DNA from: a virus
Strand: one strand, 5' to 3'
Length of the DNA stretch: 64,000 nt
IMG/VR virus record: IMGVR_UViG_3300046167_000032
Coordinates: 16,375-80,374 of that record
The number at the start of each line of letters is the position of its first letter. Position 1 is the stretch's first letter. Under the pieces are notes generated by a model, which was not told the DNA's origin, did not search any database, and saw nothing but the letters and a program-made list of their open reading frames with translations. Below are positions 7,330 through 12,589 of the stretch, piece after piece. The translations under genes and the position numbers were made by a program.

Positions 7330-7528
7330 CTGTCCAACCTTCTTTTTTCATTGCCCACTCTACGTGTTCTAAAGTAAACTTACGACCATAGTAGGCTTCC
7401 ACTGCAGTTCTTACGTAGAATACATCACTGTGAGGGATATGTAAGTTCTTTAAATTACCATCAAGTAAATGATCGTAGAATTGTTTAAGAACATCGTCTG
7501 TATATAGTTTTACTGATTTCTTTGCCAT
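7316..7528 (-). CDS. Hypothetical protein, first gene of late operon
   Basis: 70 residues starting MAKKSVKLYTDDVLKQFYDH. I use the ATG at 7528 because the two extra residues upstream would need a TTG. It has no membrane segment and no recognised motif. It is the first gene leftwards from the control region, with a hairpin (7555-7570) and a candidate promoter (7736-7763) ahead of it. Conserved without amino-acid change in unit B. I do not recognise its function. Confidence 0.65.
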   Translation of the reverse strand: MAKKSVKLYTDDVLKQFYDHLLDGNLKNLHIPHSDVFYVRTAVEAYYGRKFTLEHVEWAMKKEGWTDGNT

Positions 7529-7554
7529 TGTCAATAGTTAATTGCACAAAGTCC

Positions 7555-7570
7555 TCGCCTAAGAAGGCGA
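7555..7570. promoter_or_regulatory. Small GC hairpin in late leader
   Basis: TCGCCT and AGGCGA are perfect 6-bp arms around the 4-base loop AAGA. It lies about 27 bases upstream of the first late start codon, so it would be in the 5' leader of the late transcript. Unit B keeps it exactly (62845-62860) while bases just upstream have changed. Confidence 0.5.
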
Positions 7571-7695
7571 TTTCTATGTACGTACATACCTCATTGCTAT
7601 TGCTTATCACTGTACATGTATACTTATATGTTTATATAGTTTAAGTATTATATAATTATAAGTATATATCATAGTACATGTATACTGTACGTGTA

Positions 7696-7708
7696 TCACT
7701 TATAGTGA
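7696..7708. repeat. Inverted repeat TCACTTATAGTGA, copy 1
   Basis: Arms TCACT and AGTGA flank TAT. The same 13 bases occur again at 8071-8083, and both are kept in unit B. The two sites bracket the control region 375 bases apart, as paired operators or origin elements would. Function unknown. Confidence 0.55.
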
Positions 7709-7735
7709 CCCTACCCGGAATATACTATATACATA

Positions 7736-7763
7736 GTTTTACACACTCTGTACCCCATGTCAA
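7736..7763 (-). promoter_or_regulatory. Candidate sigma-70 late promoter, leftward
   Basis: On the minus strand TTGACA is followed after 16 bases by TAAAAC (4 of 6 to TATAAT). Unit B keeps both boxes and the 16-base spacing (63009-63036) although spacer bases differ. It would start transcription towards the late genes about 200 bases ahead of the first start codon. No phage RNA polymerase gene is seen, so host polymerase is expected to be used. Confidence 0.5.
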
Positions 7764-8070
7764 CCCCTAATCGTACATTGGTAACAAACTGTGATGATAT
7801 TGTAATATATTGTAACATATAGTGATAGTATTTTGTGATCACAAATATACCCTGCACGTATACATAACACCATATCTGTATAGTGGTTAACACTCTCATA
7901 TTTCTGATCTGTGTAATTGTACATATCATACTAACGTACACCCCCCGTATGCCCCCTGCCCACCCTAGCTTGAGGTCGTTTGCGTGCGCCCACAGGCACA
8001 TGTACACGCATGGTGAGAGCATAATGCATAGGCACATACACCACACACGAGGAATATTCCACAATAACAA

Positions 8071-8083
8071 TCACTTATAGTGA
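8071..8083. repeat. Inverted repeat TCACTTATAGTGA, copy 2
   Basis: Second copy of the 13-bp inverted repeat, at the right edge of the strongly conserved part of the control region. The unit B counterpart is at 63319-63331. Confidence 0.55.
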
Positions 8084-8312
8084 TATGACAACTGTTATAC
8101 AATCAGTTGCCTTCACATATGGTGCAAGCATAGGCATGCTACGAGCAAGTGACGTGTGTTGCGCAGTTGATGCACATATACACCCACCCATAGGCATGAC
8201 CTACACATCACGTGCATCACACGCTCGGCTGCCTACACGTATACGCATGCGCACTCGCACTGAGAGCTGATTCGTTTTGCCCTCCAAAAAGTGATTCGTT
8301 TTTACCCTAACA

Positions 8313-8328
8313 AGTCCCACATTGGACT
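8313..8328. repeat. Palindrome family member, degenerate copy
   Basis: AGTCCCACATTGGACT differs from the family consensus AGTCCAAYGTTGGACT at two positions (C for A at 6, A for G at 9). It lies 18 bases upstream of the early promoter module, so it could be an operator. Unit B has the same degenerate copy at 63527-63542. Confidence 0.6.
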
Positions 8329-8345
8329 TAATTTGCTCCATATAC

Positions 8346-8395
8346 TACTACGTAGTAAAATAGGTGTTGACACCATCGGATTTATCTGATCTAAC
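8346..8395 (+). promoter_or_regulatory. Early promoter/operator module, copy 1
   Basis: A perfect 12-bp palindrome TACTACGTAGTA (8346-8357) is followed by AAATAG and TTGACA (8367-8372). At 17 bases spacing TCTAAC (8390-8395) could serve as -10 (4 of 6). The word TTATCTGAT and then GCATCGAAAC follow. The whole arrangement recurs at 10336 and in unit B (63560). It lies about 50 bases upstream of the first early gene. A dimeric repressor or activator at the palindrome is inferred. Confidence 0.6.
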
Positions 8396-8444
8396 TGATT
8401 GCATCGAAACGGCGAACTTGCCAAACTCAAAAAGGAAAAATCTT

Positions 8445-9056
8445 ATGACAAATACAAACACAGCTAACACCGACACAAACACAGCAGTACTTGCTACACT
8501 TGAGCTACAAGGTGCTGACATAGCTCGACAATGGAAAGCTATCACCAAAGGTGACAAAGCACGCTTCACTCAGCATACACAAGCCAATGGCTTCGACATG
8601 CAGTTAGGCAAGCTTATGGTTGCACTTTCAGAAGAGTGTGAAGGTCGTATCAAGTCAACTAGACTTGCTGATTGTGGCATCAACATAGTTGATAAGAGAA
8701 GACGTAGCGAAGCTAAATGGTTCGTTGAAAACGAAGTTGAATGCCGTGAGTTTATTGCTAAAAGCAAGAAAGGCTTCACATCACTTACAGCATTGCAAAG
8801 TGCAATGTCAAAAGCCAACAAGCAAGCATCATCTACTGATGATAAAGCGTCAACAGGTAAATCTAGCAAAGCTAGTGCAACACCAACTGAGGCTACTAGC
8901 GAAGCTAAACCTGCAACTAAAGAGACAATCTTTAAAGAGTTGCTTGCCATATGTAAGGCTAGTGATGTGAACATCATGGACATTGCAGAGATGCTTATGC
9001 TTGAAGCAGAAATGCTTACACCAGAAGAATTAGCAGATGAAAAAAAGGTAGCATAA
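8445..9056 (+). CDS. First early gene, unknown function
   Basis: 203 residues from MTNTNTANTDTNTA. I chose the ATG at 8445 because AAAGGA lies 8 bases upstream and the longer frame would run through the promoter module. The N-terminus is Thr- and Asn-rich; the middle (about 25-110) is a folded, charged region with GKLMVALSEECEGRI and KAKW-like motifs; a low-complexity S, T, K and A segment (about 125-160) follows, then an acidic helical tail. No family is recognised. As the first gene transcribed on entry it is a candidate host-takeover protein. The unit B copy has a +1 frameshift after codon 20. Confidence 0.7.
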   Translation: MTNTNTANTDTNTAVLATLELQGADIARQWKAITKGDKARFTQHTQANGFDMQLGKLMVALSEECEGRIKSTRLADCGINIVDKRRRSEAKWFVENEVECREFIAKSKKGFTSLTALQSAMSKANKQASSTDDKASTGKSSKASATPTEATSEAKPATKETIFKELLAICKASDVNIMDIAEMLMLEAEMLTPEELADEKKVA

Positions 9057-9060
9057 TATA

Positions 9061-9123
9061 AGTTTACTTATAGGTTACATCTGGCTCTCTCTCCCTAGCT
9101 AGGTGTAACTTTATAAGTTAACT
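9061..9123. promoter_or_regulatory. Long imperfect hairpin after first early gene
   Basis: The arms AGTT, ACTTATA and GTTACA (9061-9079) pair in order with TGTAAC, TATAAGT and AACT (9104-9123), giving 17 pairs with single-base interruptions around a 24-base CT-rich loop. It starts 5 bases after the stop codon and ends exactly where the next palindrome begins. There is no T-run, so this is not a classical terminator. A structured RNA, an RNase-processing site or a cruciform are possible. Confidence 0.6.
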
Positions 9124-9139
9124 AGTCCAACGTTGGACT
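9124..9139. repeat. Palindrome AGTCCAACGTTGGACT
   Basis: Perfect 16-bp palindrome, followed after 6 bases by the ribosome site GAAAGGA of the next small gene. As RNA it can form a 6-bp stem with a 4-base loop. One of seven family members between 8313 and 12259. Confidence 0.75.
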
Positions 9140-9161
9140 TACATATGAAAGGAAATGTCAA

Positions 9162-9296
9162 ATGGCATACAGAACATCAAGGCAACGTAAGCGTCAAGAA
9201 CAGCTACGTGAAGCATTCAAGCACACAGTCATGGGTGCAATGATGGGTTTTATTTTGGGTAGTGCTTTATTTCTACCATTTTTATTGAAAGGTTAA
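9162..9296 (+). CDS. 44-residue single-TM protein
   Basis: Reads MAYRTSRQRKRQEQLREAFK then a hydrophobic segment (about residues 22-41, GAMMGFILGSALFLPFLL). The basic N-terminus should stay in the cytoplasm. The start is set by GAAAGGA 9-15 bases upstream, in the leader that follows the palindrome. An alternative ATG at 9145 overlaps that ribosome site and is unlikely. Function unknown; a membrane-acting early protein. Confidence 0.6.
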   Translation: MAYRTSRQRKRQEQLREAFKHTVMGAMMGFILGSALFLPFLLKG

Positions 9297-9300
9297 TGTT

Positions 9301-9495
9301 ATGTTAATTGAACGTAAATCAATTTATTCTGGCACTATAAGTGCAATGGATATTGATGTAACACCAACGCAGATTAATGCATGGTACTGGCAGGGTGAGC
9401 TTATCCAAAATGCTATGCCTAACATATCTGCACAAGAACGTGAGTTCATTGCTACAGGTATCACACCCACAGAGTGGGACGAAATGTTTAACTAG
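9301..9495 (+). CDS. Conserved small phage protein
   Basis: 64 residues containing ERKSIYSGTISAMDIDVT, WYWQGELIQNAMPNIS and EREFIATGITPTEWDEMF. I recognise this as a small protein common in unrelated phages and plasmids, of unknown function. The pattern GELIQxAMPxxS followed by REFIxTGxTPxEWD is its hallmark. It begins 4 bases after the preceding stop. Its TAG stop overlaps the next palindrome. Confidence 0.72.
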   Translation: MLIERKSIYSGTISAMDIDVTPTQINAWYWQGELIQNAMPNISAQEREFIATGITPTEWDEMFN

Positions 9496-9509
9496 TCCAA
9501 TGTTGGACT
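9494..9509. repeat. Palindrome AGTCCAATGTTGGACT
   Basis: Family member with T at the variable central position. The first base pair lies inside the stop codon of the upstream gene. It is followed by the leader word TTGAAAGGATAT and the next start. Confidence 0.75.
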
Positions 9510-9531
9510 TATATCTTGAAAGGATATTAAA

Positions 9532-9759
9532 ATGATTAAAGTAATCAATGCTGATAAGGCTGTAACAATTGCGTTTGAAAAAAGAACTAAGTATCTTAAA
9601 GACGTATTAGAACTTGCTATAAGTGAGGGCAGAAATGCTTTGAGTGTTTCATCACACAAAACTAATTCTGTAGATGTGGCACAATTGCGTGAGTATGGCT
9701 ACGATGTTTGGGTAAATCCAGACAATGGTGATGCAGTCATAAGTTGGGGTATTGTATAA
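9532..9759 (+). CDS. Hypothetical early protein
   Basis: 75 residues with a predicted alpha/beta character: KVINADKAVTIAFEKR, a helix KYLKDVLELAISEGRNAL, then strands around YGYDVWVNPDNGDAVISWG. Preceded by a palindrome and AAGGAT ribosome site. The stop overlaps the next start (TAATG). No family recognised. Confidence 0.62.
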   Translation: MIKVINADKAVTIAFEKRTKYLKDVLELAISEGRNALSVSSHKTNSVDVAQLREYGYDVWVNPDNGDAVISWGIV

Positions 9760-10091
9760 TGGGTAATCGAGCGACACTTGAAGTAATAAATCAAGACTAT
9801 TCTTGGCAAGAAACACCTTGCTACATATATGTACACTGGTCAGGTAGCCCTGAGACTGTGACTGAACTAGTAAAAGGTGCATCATCTAACATGCGTAAGT
9901 CTGATGTTAACTATGCTACTGCTAGACTAATAGCTCACATATGTAACTATGTGGAGGGTGGTTTGTCTGTAGGTGTACAAAAGAACAAAGAAGATTGGGA
10001 TAATGGACACTATGTCATAGATATGAGTAATGGTAATATCAAGAATGATGATACGCTTATAGCTGAAGGCATACAGTTTGGTAATTTTTAA
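9759..10091 (+). CDS. Hypothetical early protein with MGNRATLEV start
   Basis: 110 residues. The ATG at 9759 overlaps the upstream stop as TAATG, which fixes the start; the open frame extends 5 codons further but lacks a ribosome site. MGNRATLEV, CYIYVHWSGSPE, ATARLIAHICNYVEGGLSVGV resemble a phage family that I have seen with patterns MGNRAxVxF and YLHWxGxPE; its function is unknown. Probably soluble. Confidence 0.66.
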   Translation: MGNRATLEVINQDYSWQETPCYIYVHWSGSPETVTELVKGASSNMRKSDVNYATARLIAHICNYVEGGLSVGVQKNKEDWDNGHYVIDMSNGNIKNDDTLIAEGIQFGNF

Positions 10092-10094
10092 CTT

Positions 10095-10110
10095 AGTCCA
10101 ATGTTGGACT
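10095..10110. repeat. Palindrome AGTCCAATGTTGGACT
   Basis: Family member, 4 bases after the preceding stop. The leader TTAATATTATGAAAGGATTT and the next start follow. Confidence 0.75.
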
Positions 10111-10131
10111 TAATATTATGAAAGGATTTAT

Positions 10132-10329
10132 ATGAAATTTAAATTGCATACAAACACACATTACACCATGCCAAAGCCTAGTCGTGCAGATCGTATAGCT
10201 CGGCTGCGAGCACGTATTGAGTTACAGCGTAAGTGTGCTTCACCTGTTGTCGATGTAGTGTATGACAACAAAAATAATGTAGTAGAGTTTGTGAGTGACT
10301 CAGGTTGGAAAACCTACAGCAAATCATAA
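10132..10329 (+). CDS. Hypothetical early protein
   Basis: 65 residues. The N-terminal half is basic and helical (KPSRADRIARLRARIELQRK), the second half has two short strands (VVDVVYDNKNNVVEFVSDSG). Start fixed by GAAAGGA 5-11 bases upstream. Possibly nucleic-acid binding by charge; no family recognised. Confidence 0.6.
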   Translation: MKFKLHTNTHYTMPKPSRADRIARLRARIELQRKCASPVVDVVYDNKNNVVEFVSDSGWKTYSKS

Positions 10330-10335
10330 TACTAC

Positions 10336-10385
10336 TACTACGTAGTAAAATAGTGCTTGACAACAGGTTGGTTATCTGATTTGTT
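10336..10385 (+). promoter_or_regulatory. Early promoter/operator module, copy 2
   Basis: Repeats the module at 8346: palindrome TACTACGTAGTA (10336-10347), AAATAG, TTGACA (10357-10362), TTATCTGAT and GCATCGGAAC, in the same order and spacing. The position matching the -10 box reads TTTGTT, which is poor, so the shared elements rather than the -10 define the module. A palindrome family member follows at 10402. Confidence 0.55.
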
Positions 10386-10401
10386 GTTAAGCATCGGAAC
10401 T

Positions 10402-10417
10402 AGTCCAACGTTGGACT
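10402..10417. repeat. Palindrome AGTCCAACGTTGGACT
   Basis: Perfect 16-bp palindrome directly downstream of the second promoter module, then AAAAAGGA and the next start. It would be transcribed into the 5' leader of that gene. Confidence 0.75.
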
Positions 10418-10440
10418 TCACATAAAAAGGATTACATACA

Positions 10441-10617
10441 ATGAAAAAGAATAACATGTTCAACACTCCTGATTCAGTTGATCAGATACCTGCATTGATA
10501 AAGAACGTAATAAAGTTTATTGAAGCACCTAAAGGTAAAGGTGATACAGTTGAAGCAATAGTTTCAATCATGATGATAAATAATTTTATTGCAGATAACA
10601 ATGGGGATACACAGTAA
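10441..10617 (+). CDS. 58-residue hypothetical protein
   Basis: Starts MKKNNMFNTPDSVDQIPALI and contains a helical middle (KNVIKFIEAP, GDTVEAIVSIMMINNF). AAAGGA lies 9 bases upstream of the ATG. The stop overlaps the next start (TAATG), so it is coupled to the HhH-like protein downstream. No family recognised. Confidence 0.6.
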   Translation: MKKNNMFNTPDSVDQIPALIKNVIKFIEAPKGKGDTVEAIVSIMMINNFIADNNGDTQ

Positions 10618-11237
10618 TGTATAGTCGTGATGTAAGAGAAATCAAATCGTTTGTCCGTTGGGGTGGTACAGATGCATTTGTAAACACTGGCCTGTTTGTA
10701 TTGCTAACGATACAAGCAGGTTTATCCACAGTAAAAGGTAGCATGGAAAAAGTAAGCATAGATGGTGTGAAAGCTAATTGCTTATGGGGCAAGAAAGGTG
10801 AAGGTTACAAGTACCTTATCAAGCATGGTGACTACTTACGTGGTGAGATGTACAAGATTGCAGATGCAAAAGGCTACAAAAGTGTTGAAGCTTGTGCTGA
10901 TGTTGTTGAGTTATTTATGCAAGTACCTAACTTGGGTATGGTCAAGGCATCTTTCCTTGCTCAATGCCTAGGTTTCAATGTAGCTTGTATTGATGGACAC
11001 AATGTCAAGCGACTAGGTATCAATCCCAACGCTGTAAAGACACCACCAAAGGCTATGAAGCCAGAGACTGCACGTCGAAAGGTTGAAGAGTACATAGTAC
11101 TTACTCAACGTGCTGGTTCAAAGTATTGGTGGAACACATGGTGCGAGTATGTTGCAGGTAACAAAGCTAATCGTAAGCTTACTACAGGCAATGTCGTATC
11201 TAAATTTCATGTAGAATGTATAACATACGGGAGGTAA
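10617..11237 (+). CDS. Protein with helix-hairpin-helix-like (HhH-GPD-type) core
   Basis: 206 residues. The segment at about 102-131 (VPNLGMVKASFLAQCLGFNV then ACIDGHNVKRLG) resembles the helix-hairpin-helix and catalytic aspartate arrangement of HhH-GPD DNA glycosylases: a Gly-rich turn, a helix, then xDxHNxxR. A similar phage family with CLDTHN-type motif is known to me only as hypothetical. The C-terminal YWWNTWCEYVAG helps pack the fold. It may act on DNA bases or bind DNA; activity is not shown by the sequence. Confidence 0.6.
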   Translation: MYSRDVREIKSFVRWGGTDAFVNTGLFVLLTIQAGLSTVKGSMEKVSIDGVKANCLWGKKGEGYKYLIKHGDYLRGEMYKIADAKGYKSVEACADVVELFMQVPNLGMVKASFLAQCLGFNVACIDGHNVKRLGINPNAVKTPPKAMKPETARRKVEEYIVLTQRAGSKYWWNTWCEYVAGNKANRKLTTGNVVSKFHVECITYGR

Positions 11238-11256
11238 CATATGAATGCAGTATACT

Positions 11257-11418
11257 ATGAAGAACTTTATTAAGTTCACTAAGTCCAATGTTGGACTAAC
11301 TACTAAGAAGAAGAAGCCTAAGCGTGATGATTGGAAGCGTGAGCGTTCAACAGCACGTAAGATTAAAACTAATATGCAAAGAGGCATAACAGATTACAAA
11401 CCAAAACGTATAGCATAA
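11257..11418 (+). CDS. Small basic protein with palindrome inside its frame
   Basis: 53 residues: MKNFIKFTKSNVGLTTKKKK, then PKRDDWKRERSTARKI and a basic tail. A palindrome family member is translated within it as KSNVGL. The only good ribosome site (GGGAGG) instead faces an ATG at 11241 that opens a 10-codon frame ending at 11273, one base out of phase. Either the short frame is a leader peptide or a single-base change has split the gene. Existence as a protein is uncertain. Confidence 0.45.
   Translation: MKNFIKFTKSNVGLTTKKKKPKRDDWKRERSTARKIKTNMQRGITDYKPKRIA
11282..11297. repeat. Palindrome AGTCCAATGTTGGACT (within a small frame)
   Basis: Only family member not in a clear intergenic position: it lies inside the 53-residue basic frame. 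If that frame is not real, the element is in the long leader of the next gene, as elsewhere. Confidence 0.72.
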
Positions 11419-11432
11419 GGAGCTAACATAAA

Positions 11433-11759
11433 ATGACTACTATTTCAAAACCACTAGTAAAGAACACTAACCCAGAACTATATGTGAAGCACACAGCACA
11501 CATGTCAAGAGCAGGTATTCATACCTACAACTATGCGTCTGTTGATGATTACATTCTACAGAACTGGAGAGTGTCTACTATAAAACAGATTGCATCTGAC
11601 TTAAACGAATACCCTAATCGTATTGTATATAGGGTACAAGTACTACAATCTGTAGGTTTAATAGGTAGCAAGTACACTACTAAGCGTGCTACATTGAAGA
11701 CACAACAAAAGATGCTTGTCACTTGGTTGGCAGATATCAAACAACAATTGGAGGCGTAA
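11433..11759 (+). CDS. Winged-helix-like DNA-binding protein (candidate regulator)
   Basis: 108 residues. The centre (about 44-78: WRVSTIKQIASDLNEYPNRI then VYRVQVLQSVGLIGSKY) reads as a helix-turn-helix with a following wing, of the kind that distinguishes cell-state or repressor genes. The C-terminal helix (KTQQKMLVTWLADIKQQLEA) could dimerise. AAGGAG lies 12 bases upstream. It is the clearest DNA-binding protein in the early region and so a candidate to act on the palindromes; that link is inference only. Confidence 0.6.
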   Translation: MTTISKPLVKNTNPELYVKHTAHMSRAGIHTYNYASVDDYILQNWRVSTIKQIASDLNEYPNRIVYRVQVLQSVGLIGSKYTTKRATLKTQQKMLVTWLADIKQQLEA

Positions 11760-11764
11760 TAACA

Positions 11765-12004
11765 ATGTCAAATAAAACACAAGCACAGTGGAAAGCTGAA
11801 CGTATGGCTAGGTATAAGGTAAATAAAAAGTTATTGGCTAGTATGTCTAAGGAACAGCGTGAAGCTATCGAAGAAGCTCAAGAGGTTTTGCGTGACACGT
11901 ATTCTATGGCTACAGAAGCGCATGATCTATACATGTCAGACATAGGTAAGATTGAGTCAGCTTGGTATTCACTGAGGTTTGCATTCAAAACTGAGGAAGA
12001 GTAA
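11765..12004 (+). CDS. Hypothetical helical protein
   Basis: 79 residues from MSNKTQAQWKAERMARYKVN. GGAGG lies 9 bases ahead of this ATG, so the 14 extra codons of the longer open frame are discarded. Largely helical and charged, with a run of E, A and Q (MSKEQREAIEEAQEVLRDTY). No family recognised. Confidence 0.6.
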   Translation: MSNKTQAQWKAERMARYKVNKKLLASMSKEQREAIEEAQEVLRDTYSMATEAHDLYMSDIGKIESAWYSLRFAFKTEEE

Positions 12005-12007
12005 CGT

Positions 12008-12244
12008 ATGCCTGTTATGGCATATGAAGTCACGTTAGCCATTGACAGTGAGAATACTATCGTTAAGTTAGATGATACGTATCCTTCTGTAAGTGACTGG
12101 CGTACAGCTTCGGAGTTTGCTATTCATATGATGATGCGTAGCAAACCTGATTCACGAGTTGAGTTTGTCGATTGTAGTGAGAGAGTACATGAGGTATACT
12201 CATCATGGGGATACATAAGTGAAACCCCACCATCAATTCAATAA
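12008..12244 (+). CDS. Hypothetical protein
   Basis: 78 residues with alternating strands and one helix (YEVTLAIDSENTIVKLDD, WRTASEFAIHMMMRSK, RVEFVDCSERVHEVYSSWGY). GAGGAAGAG precedes the ATG. Its TAA stop shares its last base with the next palindrome. No family recognised. Confidence 0.6.
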   Translation: MPVMAYEVTLAIDSENTIVKLDDTYPSVSDWRTASEFAIHMMMRSKPDSRVEFVDCSERVHEVYSSWGYISETPPSIQ

Positions 12245-12259
12245 GTCCAACGTTGGACT
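12244..12259. repeat. Palindrome AGTCCAACGTTGGACT
   Basis: Last family member in the window, starting on the final base of a stop codon and followed by AACCATGAAAGGAAATATAA and the next start. Confidence 0.75.
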
Positions 12260-12280
12260 AACCATGAAAGGAAATATAAA

Positions 12281-12589
12281 ATGCATTGGGATACATACTT
12301 AGTTGATTTAGATATACCAAAAGAATGGAAGTGTACAAGCCATCATCATGATGAACTACCAAGCTACCAAGTAAATGGTCTACACATATGGATGGGCAGC
12401 CATGATGCAAATGTGCGTGAGGCTGATGCAAAAAACATTTGGGGTACAGATTGGGGTATGTTTACACGTTTCATAGTTCAATTGGCAAGCACCTACAATG
12501 GTGAGTCAGATGATCATGCATGGCTATGTAGTACTGATAGCTTTGAAGAGCTACAACAATTTGTAAAGGAATATAACAATGAAGATTAG
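12281..12589 (+). CDS. Hypothetical protein upstream of methylase
   Basis: 102 residues rich in W, H and D (SHHHDELPSYQVNGLHIWMG, WGTDWGMFTRFIVQLAS, DHAWLCSTDSFEELQQFVKE). GAAAGGA precedes the ATG. It overlaps the methylase start by 11 bases, so translation is coupled. No family recognised. Confidence 0.6.
   Translation: MHWDTYLVDLDIPKEWKCTSHHHDELPSYQVNGLHIWMGSHDANVREADAKNIWGTDWGMFTRFIVQLASTYNGESDDHAWLCSTDSFEELQQFVKEYNNED

Larger units (their letters stand above)
7529..8444. other. Control region without genes, between divergent operons
   Basis: About 916 bases with no credible gene, between the leftward late operon and the rightward early operon. The left part is AT-rich with many TATA, GTAC and TGTAA words. 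A block around 7930-8083 is richer in G and C and almost unchanged in unit B, although flanking bases differ by substitutions and indels. It holds a leftward promoter candidate, a repeated 13-bp inverted repeat (7696 and 8071), a direct repeat TGATTCGTTTT (about 8269 and 8293), one degenerate copy of the palindrome family, and the early promoter module. An origin or packaging site could also lie here; nothing in the sequence proves it. Confidence 0.75.
1..8785. repeat. Unit A copy of long direct repeat
   Basis: This segment recurs at 55091-64000 in the same orientation. It carries the distal packaging and lysis genes, the control region and the start of the first early gene. The offset between copies is 55,090 bases at the left end, 55,289-55,290 after the holin region and 55,214 at the first early gene, so the copies differ by indels as well as substitutions. 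Differences inside genes are mostly at third codon positions. I infer that one phage genome length is about 55.1-55.3 kb and that the window continues into a second, slightly different genome. Confidence 0.97.

Noticed and set aside
7711-8070. 119-residue minus-strand frame and plus-strand frames in the control region
   Set aside because: Composition is C, M, Y and V-rich without ribosome site, and unit B has indels and stops there that break the frames.
7696-8083. T7-type phage promoter (TCACTATA core) at the inverted repeats
   Set aside because: Only the palindromic core is shared, and no single-subunit RNA polymerase gene is present in the complete unit.
8364-8444. N-terminal extension of the first early gene
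   Set aside because: It would translate the promoter module; the ATG at 8445 has a proper ribosome site.
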